Below the pieces are notes generated by a model. That model was not told where the DNA came from and searched no databases. It worked only from the letters and a program-made list of their open reading frames with translations. The position numbers were made by a program, and so were the translations under genes. This document shows, piece after piece, positions 1 through 8,186 of a DNA stretch of 64,000 nucleotides (its first letter is position 1; every line of letters begins with the position of its first letter). Origin of the DNA: Verrucomicrobiota bacterium (GTDB lineage Bacteria > Verrucomicrobiota > Verrucomicrobiia > Limisphaerales > PALSA-1396); the NCBI GenBank assembly GCA_016200005.1, contig JACQFP010000078.1:1-64000 (forward strand). Reading direction: 5' to 3'.

Positions 1-88
1 TCCCCGCAGAGCCCTATCCTCCGCTGAAGCGAGGACACTTTGCGCCTCAGCAACGCACCCCTCAAGTAAAACAGCAGCGGCGCCCTCA

Positions 89-1021
89 TCATTCCAGCTT
101 TGCTCGCACAGCCCTCTCCAACTTTGCTCGCACCACGACACGGTCGGCATAACCGAACCCGACACCACGATAAAACTCCAGGTCCGGCGGATCGTCCTTG
201 TCCGGTGTGACGAGCAGATCGACTGGCAGAAGCGGACTGCCGTTGTGAATCAACACCGGGTCGGAAGGCTCCCAGTGGTCGCCATCCTCGCTCCAGCGCA
301 CCGAACAGACCCGGCGCACCTGGCCAGTGCGGGTGTTGCCGTGATCGGGCAGATGTTTCTTCACAATTTGAAAACTCTTGGTGGTGGTCACGAAGCGTTG
401 GAGTCGCGGGCTCCACAATTGTCCCCACGAATCGCCATCGTAATAAACCGGATTGTTCGTGCCGGGCGTCCAGCGCCGGCCATCGCTGCTGTGATAGGTG
501 TTGTTGCAGAATCCTTCGCGCAGCAAAACTCCTTTGAGGCAGACGAACTCGTTCCGCACTGGATTGTGCGCAATGGTGGCATAATGTGTCCAGGCGCCCG
601 GCTCGCTCGTGAAGACGACTTCGCGTTCTTCGTAATGAACCCCGTCTCGCGTGACCGCGTGATGAATGTTCCAGCGCGACAGTTTCTTTGTCGGGTCGCC
701 GGACTCGCCGTAGATGTCATGCCCACCCGTGTAGCCGTAAACTTCCCAGTTACCGTCGAGGCGCGGGACGCAACATTTGACTTCAAATCCGGGATCCTCG
801 CACTCACCCAGGGGCCGGAGCGGGTTGGCACCGAACGTGAGCTTGCCCCAGACATCGGAAACGTCCTGTTCGTCCGTGAACAACAATTTTAACGGAGAAA
901 TCTGCGGGGGCTGTTGGTGGTAGGTTTTCTCGACCGGTGGCGGCGCGGGAAAAGCGCTTGCGACGGAGAGCAAGCTGTAAATCACCGCGCCGGACTGCCA
1001 GAAGGGAAACTGGGCGTTCAT
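89..1021 (-). CDS. Sialidase-like beta-propeller protein
   Basis: The 310-residue protein carries several Asp-box-like turns (SSDGRRWTPG, RWSEDGDHWEPS, AVTRDGVHYEE) spaced as in five- or six-bladed sialidase/glycosidase propellers. An N-terminal hydrophobic stretch (about residues 8-25) followed by a proline-rich linker suggests export. The C-terminus repeats the motif RAKLE twice, matching a short direct repeat in the DNA just before the stop, so the tail may have been extended by slippage. A second sialidase-like gene lies at 13919-15007. Catalytic residues cannot be assigned by eye, so substrate is unknown. No operon partner: the gene upstream on the opposite strand is unrelated. Confidence 0.6.
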   Translation of the reverse strand: MNAQFPFWQSGAVIYSLLSVASAFPAPPPVEKTYHQQPPQISPLKLLFTDEQDVSDVWGKLTFGANPLRPLGECEDPGFEVKCCVPRLDGNWEVYGYTGGHDIYGESGDPTKKLSRWNIHHAVTRDGVHYEEREVVFTSEPGAWTHYATIAHNPVRNEFVCLKGVLLREGFCNNTYHSSDGRRWTPGTNNPVYYDGDSWGQLWSPRLQRFVTTTKSFQIVKKHLPDHGNTRTGQVRRVCSVRWSEDGDHWEPSDPVLIHNGSPLLPVDLLVTPDKDDPPDLEFYRGVGFGYADRVVVRAKLERAVRAKLE

Positions 1022-1187
1022 GGAATGGCTGATTGGTTACGGACTTGTTGTTTACGCGATCTTCCCAGTCGTGGGATTCCTGTCAAGGAACGCCGGCATC
1101 TGGCACCAAACAGAATCTGGAACTGCTCAACTTGTGTGACGCTTTGGAGAGCTTGGCATGGACTGAAGCGCGAATTAGATTGTCCCC

Positions 1188-1559
1188 ATGCCAGTTTTCT
1201 ACGAATGCCAGCGGTGCACGGCCTGCTGTCGCTGGCCGGGACAGGTGCGCTTGTCCGACGAGGAAATCGCGCGGCTGGCCGCGTTCAAGAATCTGACAGA
1301 GTTCGATTTCATCCAGCAATTTACCCGGCTCGCGAAAGATCGGCGCGGACTTTCTTTGCAGGAGAAGCCAGATGGCGAATGTATTTTCCTCGATGGCGAC
1401 GATTGTTCTGTGCAGCCCGTTAAACCTCAGCAATGCCAAGCCTTTCCGAACCTCTGGAACTTTCCCGGCTTCGAAAAAGTCTGTCACGCCGTTCCGCGAA
1501 TGGTCGGTGCGGAAGAATACGAACGGAGGGTCGCCAGTGTGACGACCCCGACAGCCTGA
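1188..1559 (+). CDS. YkgJ-type cysteine-cluster protein
   Basis: A 123-residue cytoplasmic protein with the cysteine pattern of the YkgJ/Fe-S oxidoreductase-like family: CQRCTACC near the N-terminus, then a Cys pair separated by seven residues (CIFLDGDDC) and a further Cys in KPQQCQAFP. The cysteines probably bind a metal or Fe-S cluster; no enzymatic role is established for the family. The ATG at 1188 precedes the motif directly. The last codons run into half of a repeat (1551-1574) found elsewhere in the window, so the natural C-terminus may have been altered. It is convergent with fmt. Confidence 0.75.
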   Translation: MPVFYECQRCTACCRWPGQVRLSDEEIARLAAFKNLTEFDFIQQFTRLAKDRRGLSLQEKPDGECIFLDGDDCSVQPVKPQQCQAFPNLWNFPGFEKVCHAVPRMVGAEEYERRVASVTTPTA

Positions 1560-1574
1560 AGGCTGAACTCCAAC
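1551..1574. repeat. Half-copy of the GGAGTTCA palindromic repeat
   Basis: The sequence acagcctgaaggctgaactc is the right arm of the repeat family seen complete at 17988-18038, 51350-51417 and 56983-57043. Here it overlaps the end of the YkgJ-like gene, with no matching left arm. Confidence 0.5.
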
Positions 1575-1584
1575 ACCGTGGAAT

Positions 1585-2532
1585 TCAGTCCAGTCGCTGG
1601 CTAGGTTTCAACTCATGGCCGGCGAGAAATTCCTGCGCGGTCAGCCGGCGTCCACCTTCGAGTTGCAGTTTGAGAATCCGCAAGGCGCCACCACCGCACG
1701 CAACGATGATGCCCGATTTGTCGGCCAGCATAATTTCGCCAGGCCGACCTGGGCGCTCGACAACGTCCGCCTGCCAGATTTTGAGCAGGTGCGGTTTCGG
1801 TTGAGCGGCAAGATAAGTGAACGCTCCGGGCCACGGCGTGAAGGCCCGGATGCGATTCCAGAGTGTTCGCGCGGGCTGGGTCCAATCGAGGCGGCCGTTT
1901 TGTTTCGTTATCTTCGGAGCGTAGCTGACACCTTCGGCTGGCTGCGTTCGCGGTTTAATTTTTCCGGCGACGTAATCAGGAATCGTGCGGACCAGCAAAT
2001 CCGCTCCTAGGTTCGCCAGCCGATCGTGAAGAGTTTCCGCGTCGTCGGTCGCAGCGATGGTTGTCGCCTGTTGGGTGAGAATGTCGCCGGTGTCCAAGCC
2101 GGCGTCCATTCTCATGATGGTGATGCCGGTTTCGGATTCGTCATGCAAAATCGCGGATTGAATCGGCGAGGCGCCGCGATATTTCGGCAGCAACGACGCG
2201 TGGACATTCAGGCAGCCAAAGCGCGGCAATTCCAGAATCGCGGGCGGCAGGATTTGGCCGTAAGCCGCGACGGTGATCAGGTCGGGTTGCAACTGCCGCA
2301 GTTCCTGAACGAACTTCTCGTCGCGGGCGCGGTGGGGTTGCAGAACGGGCACGCCGAGTCGCGCGGCCAGCACTTTTACCGGCGAGGGTTGCAACTTCAG
2401 ATCACGACCCTTGGGACGGTCAGGTTGTGTGACGACCGCGATTGGTTTGAACTCCGGCCGTTGCGCCAGCGCCGCCAGGCTGGCGCAGGCAATTTCCGCG
2501 GTGCCCATGAAGATGATTCGCAGCGGTGACAT
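1585..2532 (-). CDS. fmt: Methionyl-tRNA formyltransferase
   Basis: Transfers a formyl group from 10-formyltetrahydrofolate to initiator Met-tRNA. The 315-residue length equals the usual size. The N-terminal Rossmann-like domain begins MSPLRIIFMGTAEIA, and the folate/catalytic loop is clear: CLNVHASLLPKYRGASPIQ with the conserved Asn and His, followed by TGITIMRMDAGLDTGDIL, including the catalytic Asp region. The C-terminal tRNA-binding domain follows a linker at about residue 205. A peptide deformylase gene, often adjacent, is not seen here. It is followed upstream on the same strand by the zinc-ribbon gene and adk, probably one transcription unit. Confidence 0.97.
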   Translation of the reverse strand: MSPLRIIFMGTAEIACASLAALAQRPEFKPIAVVTQPDRPKGRDLKLQPSPVKVLAARLGVPVLQPHRARDEKFVQELRQLQPDLITVAAYGQILPPAILELPRFGCLNVHASLLPKYRGASPIQSAILHDESETGITIMRMDAGLDTGDILTQQATTIAATDDAETLHDRLANLGADLLVRTIPDYVAGKIKPRTQPAEGVSYAPKITKQNGRLDWTQPARTLWNRIRAFTPWPGAFTYLAAQPKPHLLKIWQADVVERPGRPGEIMLADKSGIIVACGGGALRILKLQLEGGRRLTAQEFLAGHELKPSQRLD

Positions 2533-2589
2533 TGGTCAGGGACCAAAGTAAAAGCGCAACACGCGGAAAGCGCGAATACTTTTTGCCGT

Positions 2590-2826
2590 TCACGGGCGCA
2601 ACAGTCGTCGCGGCCGGGCCGGTCGGGCGGTGGCCGGGAGCGGCGCCACCAGCGCCGCGCCGGTCACCGTGCGTTTGCCGAGCGAGGTCGCGCACGCGGC
2701 ACAAAGATATTCGTGTAACTCGCCATTCGGCAAAACGAGGAGCAACTTTTCCCGGACCGGTTGTGAGCGCCGGCATTTGGGACAATAGAGTTCGCTGGCA
2801 GTAAGTTCACCAAACTGTTGCGGCAT
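2590..2826 (-). CDS. Small zinc-ribbon protein
   Basis: A 78-residue protein. I chose the ATG at 2826 because it leaves an 8-bp gap after adk; a longer reading frame upstream overlaps adk and has non-protein-like composition. Two Cys pairs (CPKC at residues 15-18, CAAC at 42-45) make a likely zinc ribbon, and the C-terminus is rich in Arg, Pro and Ala, as in nucleic-acid-binding tails. I do not recognise a named family. Its position between adk and fmt suggests co-expression with translation/nucleotide housekeeping genes. Confidence 0.65.
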   Translation of the reverse strand: MPQQFGELTASELYCPKCRRSQPVREKLLLVLPNGELHEYLCAACATSLGKRTVTGAALVAPLPATARPARPRRLLRP

Positions 2827-2834
2827 GGGTATTC

Positions 2835-3416
2835 CTAGAGTTTGGCGATGATGCGCAAAATGTCGCTCAACACCTTGACGGGCTTTTGCGTCGAATCGAC
2901 GTTGTGGACGAGTTTCTTCCCGTAGAAATCCAGCACGGGTTTCGTCTGAAGGTCGTAGGTTTTTTGGCGGTTGCGGATGATTTTCAAATTGGCGTCGTCG
3001 AGCCGGTTTTCGCGCAGCGCCCGGTGGTGGAGTCGCTTGATCAGCTTGTTGACATCCGGACAATGCAGATTAATCACCGCGCGCACCTTGACCGTGTCGG
3101 CCAGCATCTTGGCCTGCGCCAGATTGCGGGGAATGCCGTCCAAAACCATCGTGTCCGTGGCGGGGTTGAACTGGCCGGTCTGCGTCATGTTCTCGATGTG
3201 TTGCCGCCAGAGCCGGATGGTCGGCTCATCCGGCACGAGTTCGCCGCGACTGGAATACTCGATGAAGACACGGCCAATTTCACTTTCGACAGACATGTTG
3301 CGAAACACATCGCCGCAGGCGAAATGGAAGAAGTTGGGAATGGTGCCGAGGATTTTGCCCTGCGTTCCCTTCCCAGCGCCGGGTGCCCCGAACAATAGAA
3401 TTGCGCGATACTTCAT
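2835..3416 (-). CDS. adk: Adenylate kinase family nucleotide kinase
   Basis: Phosphoryl transfer between ATP and AMP. The 193-residue protein starts MKYRAILLFGAPGAGKGTQ, with the P-loop GAPGAGKGT, then the NMP-binding region (HFACGDVFRNM) and the DGIPRN motif, a slight variant of the usual DGFPR. The LID is short (RENRLDD) and lacks the four-Cys zinc site, as in short-type adenylate kinases. The substitution of Ile in DGIPRN and the divergent LID leave some doubt about exact nucleotide preference. It is expressed with the zinc-ribbon gene and fmt. Confidence 0.88.
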   Translation of the reverse strand: MKYRAILLFGAPGAGKGTQGKILGTIPNFFHFACGDVFRNMSVESEIGRVFIEYSSRGELVPDEPTIRLWRQHIENMTQTGQFNPATDTMVLDGIPRNLAQAKMLADTVKVRAVINLHCPDVNKLIKRLHHRALRENRLDDANLKIIRNRQKTYDLQTKPVLDFYGKKLVHNVDSTQKPVKVLSDILRIIAKL

Positions 3417-3496
3417 AGATTTGATTGCAATGCGTTTTGCTTCGCCGATTTTTTACTGATCGCGGCACTCGAACTGGCTGGGTGGCGTTTCGCAGT

Positions 3497-4495
3497 TTAA
3501 GCGTCCTTGTGTTTCAATTGGACTTGTTTGATTTCGATAAACGGGATCATGACTTCTTCGGAAGCCTGACCTTTGTCCACTTGAAAATGCATTTCGTTGG
3601 CGGCAATCCGGCTGATGCGCTGGCCGGTGAATTCGCCGCGCGAGGATTTGATCACCACCACCATGTCCTTCTCCGCGCCGCGTGGCACGACGCCAAAGAA
3701 GCCTGAGAATTTCGTTTCAAAAAAGCGCCGGTTGAAAATGAACTGGCCCCGTTCATAGACCACCGTAGGCGGCAGAGACGCCGCTGGTGCGGATGCGGGC
3801 GCGTTTCCATCCTGGGATGGAGCCGGGTGCGTTCCCGATCTTGCGATATGCAACCCGCCGGTGTCAGCCACGGGCGCTCCGCTCGCGGTTTCGGCGTATT
3901 CTTCAGGCGGCGCTTCCGGCAGCAATGCTTCTTCCTCGGCTTGCGTCAATTCTCCGCTTGGTTTCAATTGCATCGGCAGGGAAAGGAAAATGATTGGCCC
4001 GATGACAGGCGCCACGGCGGATACGCCGCACACCAACGCCACGGGTCGGGCACGGTAGTTGGAAATCTCAAACGCCGCGTAAAGGTTGCCCAGATAAAGA
4101 ACAAACAGGATGAACAGGCCGATGCCTGACGAAAACAACGCGCCGATCAACGATCCGGCCACCGGACGTTCCAGCCGCGGCACTTCGTTGATGGTGATCG
4201 CCTTCCTTTGAATCTTCTCGTCCTGCGTCAACTCAATGAACGGTTCGACGAACTGGGCGGCCTTGGCGTTCTTCTTGCTGATTTCTTTCAGGTCGCTCTG
4301 CGAGAATTTGCTCCACGGGATTCGGTCCGAGTATTTGTTGTCGCCGAGCTTGATCACGACGCCGCTCTCGTCTGAGGAAACGAACTCGCCCGTCATCGTT
4401 TGTCCGTCCTTGAGTTGATAGGTCTCGGCCCGGGCGAAGTCACCGAGCAGACCGTATAACGACACGAGGGCCAAAATTGTAAAAAACCTGCGCAC
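3497..4495 (-). CDS. Membrane protein with SHD1-like modules
   Basis: A 332-residue protein of unknown function. I chose the GTG at 4495 because a strong Shine-Dalgarno (TTAGGAGA) lies about eight bases upstream; the reading frame continues to a TTG at 4513 that would place this site inside the gene. An N-terminal signal-like segment (FFTILALVSLYGLLG) is followed by a module (LKDGQTMTGEFVSSDESGV to IPWSKFSQSDLKEI) resembling the SHD1-like domain of PVC bacteria. Two transmembrane helices lie around residues 115-140 and 150-172. A Pro/Ala-rich linker leads to a second similar module at the C-terminus. Confidence 0.6.
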   Translation of the reverse strand: MRRFFTILALVSLYGLLGDFARAETYQLKDGQTMTGEFVSSDESGVVIKLGDNKYSDRIPWSKFSQSDLKEISKKNAKAAQFVEPFIELTQDEKIQRKAITINEVPRLERPVAGSLIGALFSSGIGLFILFVLYLGNLYAAFEISNYRARPVALVCGVSAVAPVIGPIIFLSLPMQLKPSGELTQAEEEALLPEAPPEEYAETASGAPVADTGGLHIARSGTHPAPSQDGNAPASAPAASLPPTVVYERGQFIFNRRFFETKFSGFFGVVPRGAEKDMVVVIKSSRGEFTGQRISRIAANEMHFQVDKGQASEEVMIPFIEIKQVQLKHKDA

Positions 4496-4543
4496 AGGCA
4501 ATTCTCCTAACAAATGGCCGCAGGCAAAGGAAGTAAATTCACG

Positions 4544-5971
4544 CTACGCGCTTCCATGAATGTTGCGGCTCAACTGTTCCACCAAGTCCTCCACCGTCCA
4601 GGCGCTGTGCTCATCGCTGAGACGATCGGCAGAAACGCCGTGCTGCCACACGCCGTAGCGGATGGTTTTCAGGGCGTCACTTTGCAAAGCCGGTTGAGCG
4701 ATCAACCCACCCAAATACCCGGCCAACACGTCGCCGCTGCCGCCTTGCGCCAGATAAGGATTGCCCGATGAATTGATGAAAATCTCCCCGGCACTTCGAC
4801 CGACGAGCGATTGATGTCCTTTCAGTACCACCCAACAATCTCCGAATCGTTTCGAGATTTCGCGCAATGTGTTCGGGCGATTGGATTGGACCTGTTTCGA
4901 ATCAGCCTTCAACAACCTTGCGGCCTCGCCCGGGTGCGGCGTGATGACACGGACGGCGTTTTTGGGCACTGTTGAATTCACCGGCAGCCAGTCCAGCGCG
5001 CTCGCGTCAACCACCATCGGCAGCGGCGAATCTTTCCAAAGCCGGCGCAACGTAATTTTCAATTCGTCCGGCACTTCGGCGGCGGCCAGGCCCGGACCAA
5101 ACAAGATCGCGCTCGCCGTCGCGGGCAATCGAGGTTCAGGTTGCCACGTGGAAACCATGACGGCTTGCAGTTGGGCGGCGACGGGTTGATAAACGGTTTC
5201 CGAAGTTAACAGCGTGATCAAGCCGGGCTGGGCGCGTTGCGCGCCGCGCGCCGCCAGCACCGCCGCACCATGAAAACCGCGGCTGCCCGCGATGATGACT
5301 AAATGACCGCACGTTCCCTTGTGGCCCGCTGCCGGTCGCGGCGGCGGATAACCGGTGAAATCATCGGGCAATGTCCAGTTCAACTCACTCATGTGCGGAC
5401 ACGCAACCAAACCAATATCCGGCGCAACTTCGAGCCGACCGACCACCGACCACGCTTGTTGCACAAGCAACCCACGTTTGGGCGCACCGAGCGTCAGCGT
5501 GATCGAGGCTTGAATCGCCCCGCCAAACACTTCGCCCGTGTCCGCGTCCAGACCGGAAGGAACATCCACCGCGAGAATCGGTGCTCCAGCCGCGTTGACG
5601 AAATCGATGAGTTTGATCCAATGTTCATCCAGCGGCCGATTCAGACCGATCCCGAACAACGCATCAACGATCAGCGCCGGACGGTGTTTCAGTAACGACT
5701 TCAATTCGACCAGCGCCGCTGCTGGATCAGTCACGTTCAACAAAGGAACCTCGCGCCCGGCTAGATGCTCCTGGGCCAGACGCGCGTCGTCGCCGTTGTG
5801 ACCTTTGCCCGCCAGAATAAGAATCGTTTCGCCGGGATGAGTGAGTTGCAGCGCGCGCCGGGCGACGAGTTGGCCGACGCGGCGAATCACCTCCGCCTCG
5901 GTCTGGCCGGTGGCCCAGGTGGCTTGCTCCCACTCGCGCATCTGCGCAACACTCAGGACGGGGACGGACAT
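4544..5971 (-). CDS. nnr: Bifunctional NAD(P)H-hydrate epimerase/dehydratase
   Basis: Repairs damaged hydrated NADH and NADPH. The N-terminal half is the YjeF_N epimerase (GKGHNGDDARLA near residue 55; VDVPSGLDADTGE near 135). The C-terminal half is the ADP-dependent dehydratase (ribokinase fold), with ITPHPGEAARLL and the phosphate-binding LAQGGSGDVLAGYLGGLI. At 475 residues it is slightly shorter than the roughly 500-residue family norm. It is followed by no obvious partner and is probably transcribed alone. Confidence 0.95.
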   Translation of the reverse strand: MSVPVLSVAQMREWEQATWATGQTEAEVIRRVGQLVARRALQLTHPGETILILAGKGHNGDDARLAQEHLAGREVPLLNVTDPAAALVELKSLLKHRPALIVDALFGIGLNRPLDEHWIKLIDFVNAAGAPILAVDVPSGLDADTGEVFGGAIQASITLTLGAPKRGLLVQQAWSVVGRLEVAPDIGLVACPHMSELNWTLPDDFTGYPPPRPAAGHKGTCGHLVIIAGSRGFHGAAVLAARGAQRAQPGLITLLTSETVYQPVAAQLQAVMVSTWQPEPRLPATASAILFGPGLAAAEVPDELKITLRRLWKDSPLPMVVDASALDWLPVNSTVPKNAVRVITPHPGEAARLLKADSKQVQSNRPNTLREISKRFGDCWVVLKGHQSLVGRSAGEIFINSSGNPYLAQGGSGDVLAGYLGGLIAQPALQSDALKTIRYGVWQHGVSADRLSDEHSAWTVEDLVEQLSRNIHGSA

Positions 5972-6179
5972 GCCGCGAAGTTAAGGCGAAGCAAATGAAA
6001 CCTTCAATCCCGAAGTGCCGATTGAGGTTTCCGCCAAAAGACTTTCGGATCACTGAAACAAGAATGGGCGTGGCCACGCTCGCGAGCCGCACGAGGAAAT
6101 ACTGCCTCAGGAGGCGGCGAAGAACAACAGGGTTAAACCGGGGCTTTCCATCGCGCCTGCCTTGTGCTAAAAAGAAACC

Positions 6180-6500
6180 ATGAAAGCGATCAACGAAGGT
6201 TTGCTGCAAACCGCCACCCAAAAACTGGTCGCGGAATTTCAGCCGGAGCAAATCTGGCTCTTTGGTTCGTACGCTTGGGGCGTGCCCACCGAAGACAGCG
6301 ACGTGGATTTGATGGTGATCGTTCCCCGCAGCGACGAACGCAGTATCAAACGAATGCAGCGCGCTCATCGCTGTCTGCGCGGGATTGGTTTCGCAAAGGA
6401 CGTGCTCGTTCCCACGCGCGCCCAGGTGGATCGTTACAAACACCTGCGCGCCTCCCTCTTTCACCAGGTTCTCGCCAAAGGCCGAAAACTTTATGGATGA
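6180..6500 (+). CDS. MNT-family minimal nucleotidyltransferase (antitoxin-like)
   Basis: A 106-residue protein with the minimal nucleotidyltransferase signature GSYAWG at about residues 29-34 followed by the catalytic DSDVDL. Members of this family pair with HEPN proteins and in the characterised MntA/HepT system act as antitoxin by AMPylating the HEPN toxin. The next gene, which overlaps its 3' end by 8 bp, is HEPN-like, so the arrangement fits a toxin-antitoxin pair, though many such pairs remain untested. Confidence 0.85.
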   Translation: MKAINEGLLQTATQKLVAEFQPEQIWLFGSYAWGVPTEDSDVDLMVIVPRSDERSIKRMQRAHRCLRGIGFAKDVLVPTRAQVDRYKHLRASLFHQVLAKGRKLYG

Positions 6501-6906
6501 GGCCACCACGGACCTCGTCCGCGACTGGCTGACGCGCGCGAGCCACGACTTGCAGGCCGCGCGAATCCTGGCAACGGCGGACAATCCACTCCTGGATGCG
6601 GCCATTTACCATTGCCAGCAAGCTGCGGAGAAAGCGGTCAAGGCCTGGCTGCAATCGAAGGACGATCCGTTTCCCAAAACGCACGACATCGAGGAGTTGG
6701 CGGAACAGGCCGCTAAACTGAATCCCGACTTTCAACAACTCGTAAAGCCGGCGGCCGTCTTGACGCCTTACGCCTCCGCGTTTCGCTATCCCGGCGGCGC
6801 GGACGAACCGATGCCCACGCGCGAAGAATTCGACGAAGCCCTGCAACACGCCCAAGCCATTTACGATTTCGTGCTGAATCTGCTTCCGGCGGAAGCGCGA
6901 CCATGA
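6493..6906 (+). CDS. HEPN-domain protein
   Basis: A 137-residue helical protein starting at the ATG that overlaps the MNT gene (ATGGATGA), implying translational coupling. It has the features of the larger HEPN subgroup: WLTRASHDLQAARIL, IYHCQQAAEKAVKAWL, the KTHDIEEL turn and a terminal RYPGG segment. The canonical R-x4-6-H RNase motif of HEPN toxins is not evident, so this may be a non-nuclease HEPN, and the toxin role is inference from the neighbour. Confidence 0.82.
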   Translation: MDEATTDLVRDWLTRASHDLQAARILATADNPLLDAAIYHCQQAAEKAVKAWLQSKDDPFPKTHDIEELAEQAAKLNPDFQQLVKPAAVLTPYASAFRYPGGADEPMPTREEFDEALQHAQAIYDFVLNLLPAEARP

Positions 6907-6952
6907 AACGTCAACGGACAAAATATACGAAAGCCGATCAATGGTTCATGGT

Positions 6953-7558
6953 TTAGTCTCCACGTTTCTCCAGCACACGCTCGATGCGGCGGTCGGGAAC
7001 GAGCCACAGCAGGGCGACGAACACATACAAGCCGCTCGCAATCCACGGACTCACGAACGCGAGCGGGATGGCGATGAGATAGAGCGCCGGAGAGAGCTTA
7101 CCTTTCCAATCGCTGCCGATGGCGGACGCGAGCAGGGAGTCGCGGCCCTGCTGCGCGATGATGGTCCGTTGCAGAATGTAATAAGCAATGGCCGCCATCA
7201 GCAGCACCACGCCATAGACGGACGTGGGCGTGGGCGCGAGGTGGTTCTCGCCCATCCATCCCGTCGTGAAGGGAAAAAGCGACAGCCAGAAGAGCAGGTG
7301 CAGGTTCGCCCACAGGATGCCGCCGCTGACGTGTTTGGTGGAATGGAACATGTGGTGATGGTTGTTCCAATAGATGCCGACGTAGATGAAACTCAAAACG
7401 TAGCTCAATAGCACCGGCAGCAACGGTTTCAGGTTGGCGAGTTCATCCGGGTGCGGCATTTGTTCAGTCGGCTGCGGCACCTTCAATTCCAGCACCATGA
7501 TGGTGATGATGATGGCAATGACACCATCACTGAACGCTTCGAGGCGGTTCTTTTGCAT
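6953..7558 (-). CDS. TMEM175-family (DUF1211) membrane protein, potassium-channel-like
   Basis: A 201-residue polytopic membrane protein with the family hallmark RLEAFSDGVIAIIITIMVLE at the N-terminus; the FSDG motif lies in the pore-lining first helix of bacterial TMEM175 channels. About six hydrophobic helices follow, with the histidine-rich YWNNHHHMFH loop typical of the family. Bacterial relatives are weakly selective potassium channels; physiological role here is unknown. It stands alone between the HEPN gene and the defence cassette. Confidence 0.88.
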   Translation of the reverse strand: MQKNRLEAFSDGVIAIIITIMVLELKVPQPTEQMPHPDELANLKPLLPVLLSYVLSFIYVGIYWNNHHHMFHSTKHVSGGILWANLHLLFWLSLFPFTTGWMGENHLAPTPTSVYGVVLLMAAIAYYILQRTIIAQQGRDSLLASAIGSDWKGKLSPALYLIAIPLAFVSPWIASGLYVFVALLWLVPDRRIERVLEKRGD

Positions 7559-7614
7559 GAGCCACCAATATCAAAACAGGCGGCGACTGTCTCCTGTCTT
7601 TGCGTCCGAAAACG

Positions 7615-7717
7615 CCTCTCAACTCTCAACCAACGACCCTCAACCGCTTCTTAACCGCTGATAAACGCCGATGAACGCTGATTGAAAGGGCTGAAGGCCG
7701 ACAGATGATAACCCAGG
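7615..7717. repeat. Left arm of ~104-bp imperfect inverted repeat flanking the dcm-GHKL-vsr cassette
   Basis: Reverse-complemented, this stretch aligns over its whole length with 12658-12761; by hand roughly 90 of 104 positions match, with one gap. The best conserved block contains aatcagcgttcatc and gaagcggttgaggg. It lies 46 bp past the vsr stop. A small hairpin (acccagggc / gccctgggt, about 7711-7749) sits at its inner edge. Confidence 0.85.
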
Positions 7718-7763
7718 GCAAGCGAGATGAAGTCTGCGCCGCCCTGGGTAAACCATCAACGAT

Positions 7764-8174
7764 TCAAACCAATGCCCTTTGAATGCGCCGCAACAAACGA
7801 ATTTCATTCTTGCGGGCAAGCTCATGCTCCCAGATTCGCAACACACGCCAGTCTCTTTTCCGCAAAGTGCGAGACACGGAAAGGTCACGGGTTTTGTTTC
7901 GAATCATCTTAGCCCGCCAGTAAGTTTGATTGCTTCGTGGTGGCTTGGAATGTTTCAAGCAGCCGTGCCAAAAGCAGCCGTCCACAAAAACTGCCAGCCT
8001 AGCTTCACGGAACACGAAGTCTGGTTTTCCAATGAGAGGCCAGCACCGACGCCAACCGGAGATGCGCGCTTTGCGGAATAGGCGAACGAGTGTCAGTTCC
8101 GTGTCCTTGTTGCCGCTCGAACGAATCCGCGACATCACGTCGGAACGCTTTCGGATGGAAAACACGTCGGCCAT
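7764..8174 (-). CDS. vsr: Vsr-type very short patch repair endonuclease
   Basis: Nicks next to T:G mismatches that arise by deamination of 5-methylcytosine. The 136-residue protein has the usual size and the core KPDFV (Asp52, the counterpart of catalytic Asp51 in E. coli Vsr), FVDGCFWHGC (His70) and a conserved Asp at 97. Asp65 stands where E. coli has His64, a change common in non-enterobacterial Vsr proteins. It is the last gene of a four-gene operon that starts with a cytosine-C5 methyltransferase, 12 bp after the preceding gene. Confidence 0.92.
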   Translation of the reverse strand: MADVFSIRKRSDVMSRIRSSGNKDTELTLVRLFRKARISGWRRCWPLIGKPDFVFREARLAVFVDGCFWHGCLKHSKPPRSNQTYWRAKMIRNKTRDLSVSRTLRKRDWRVLRIWEHELARKNEIRLLRRIQRALV

Positions 8175-8186
8175 TTGCTGTAAAGG

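Noticed and set aside
1-88. Possible gene end at the left edge
   Set aside because: No frame across these bases shows a recognisable product; nothing can be supported.
2827-3063. N-terminal extension of the zinc-ribbon gene
   Set aside because: It overlaps adk antisense-frame and is low-complexity Arg/Pro/Ala sequence; a compact gene starts at 2826.
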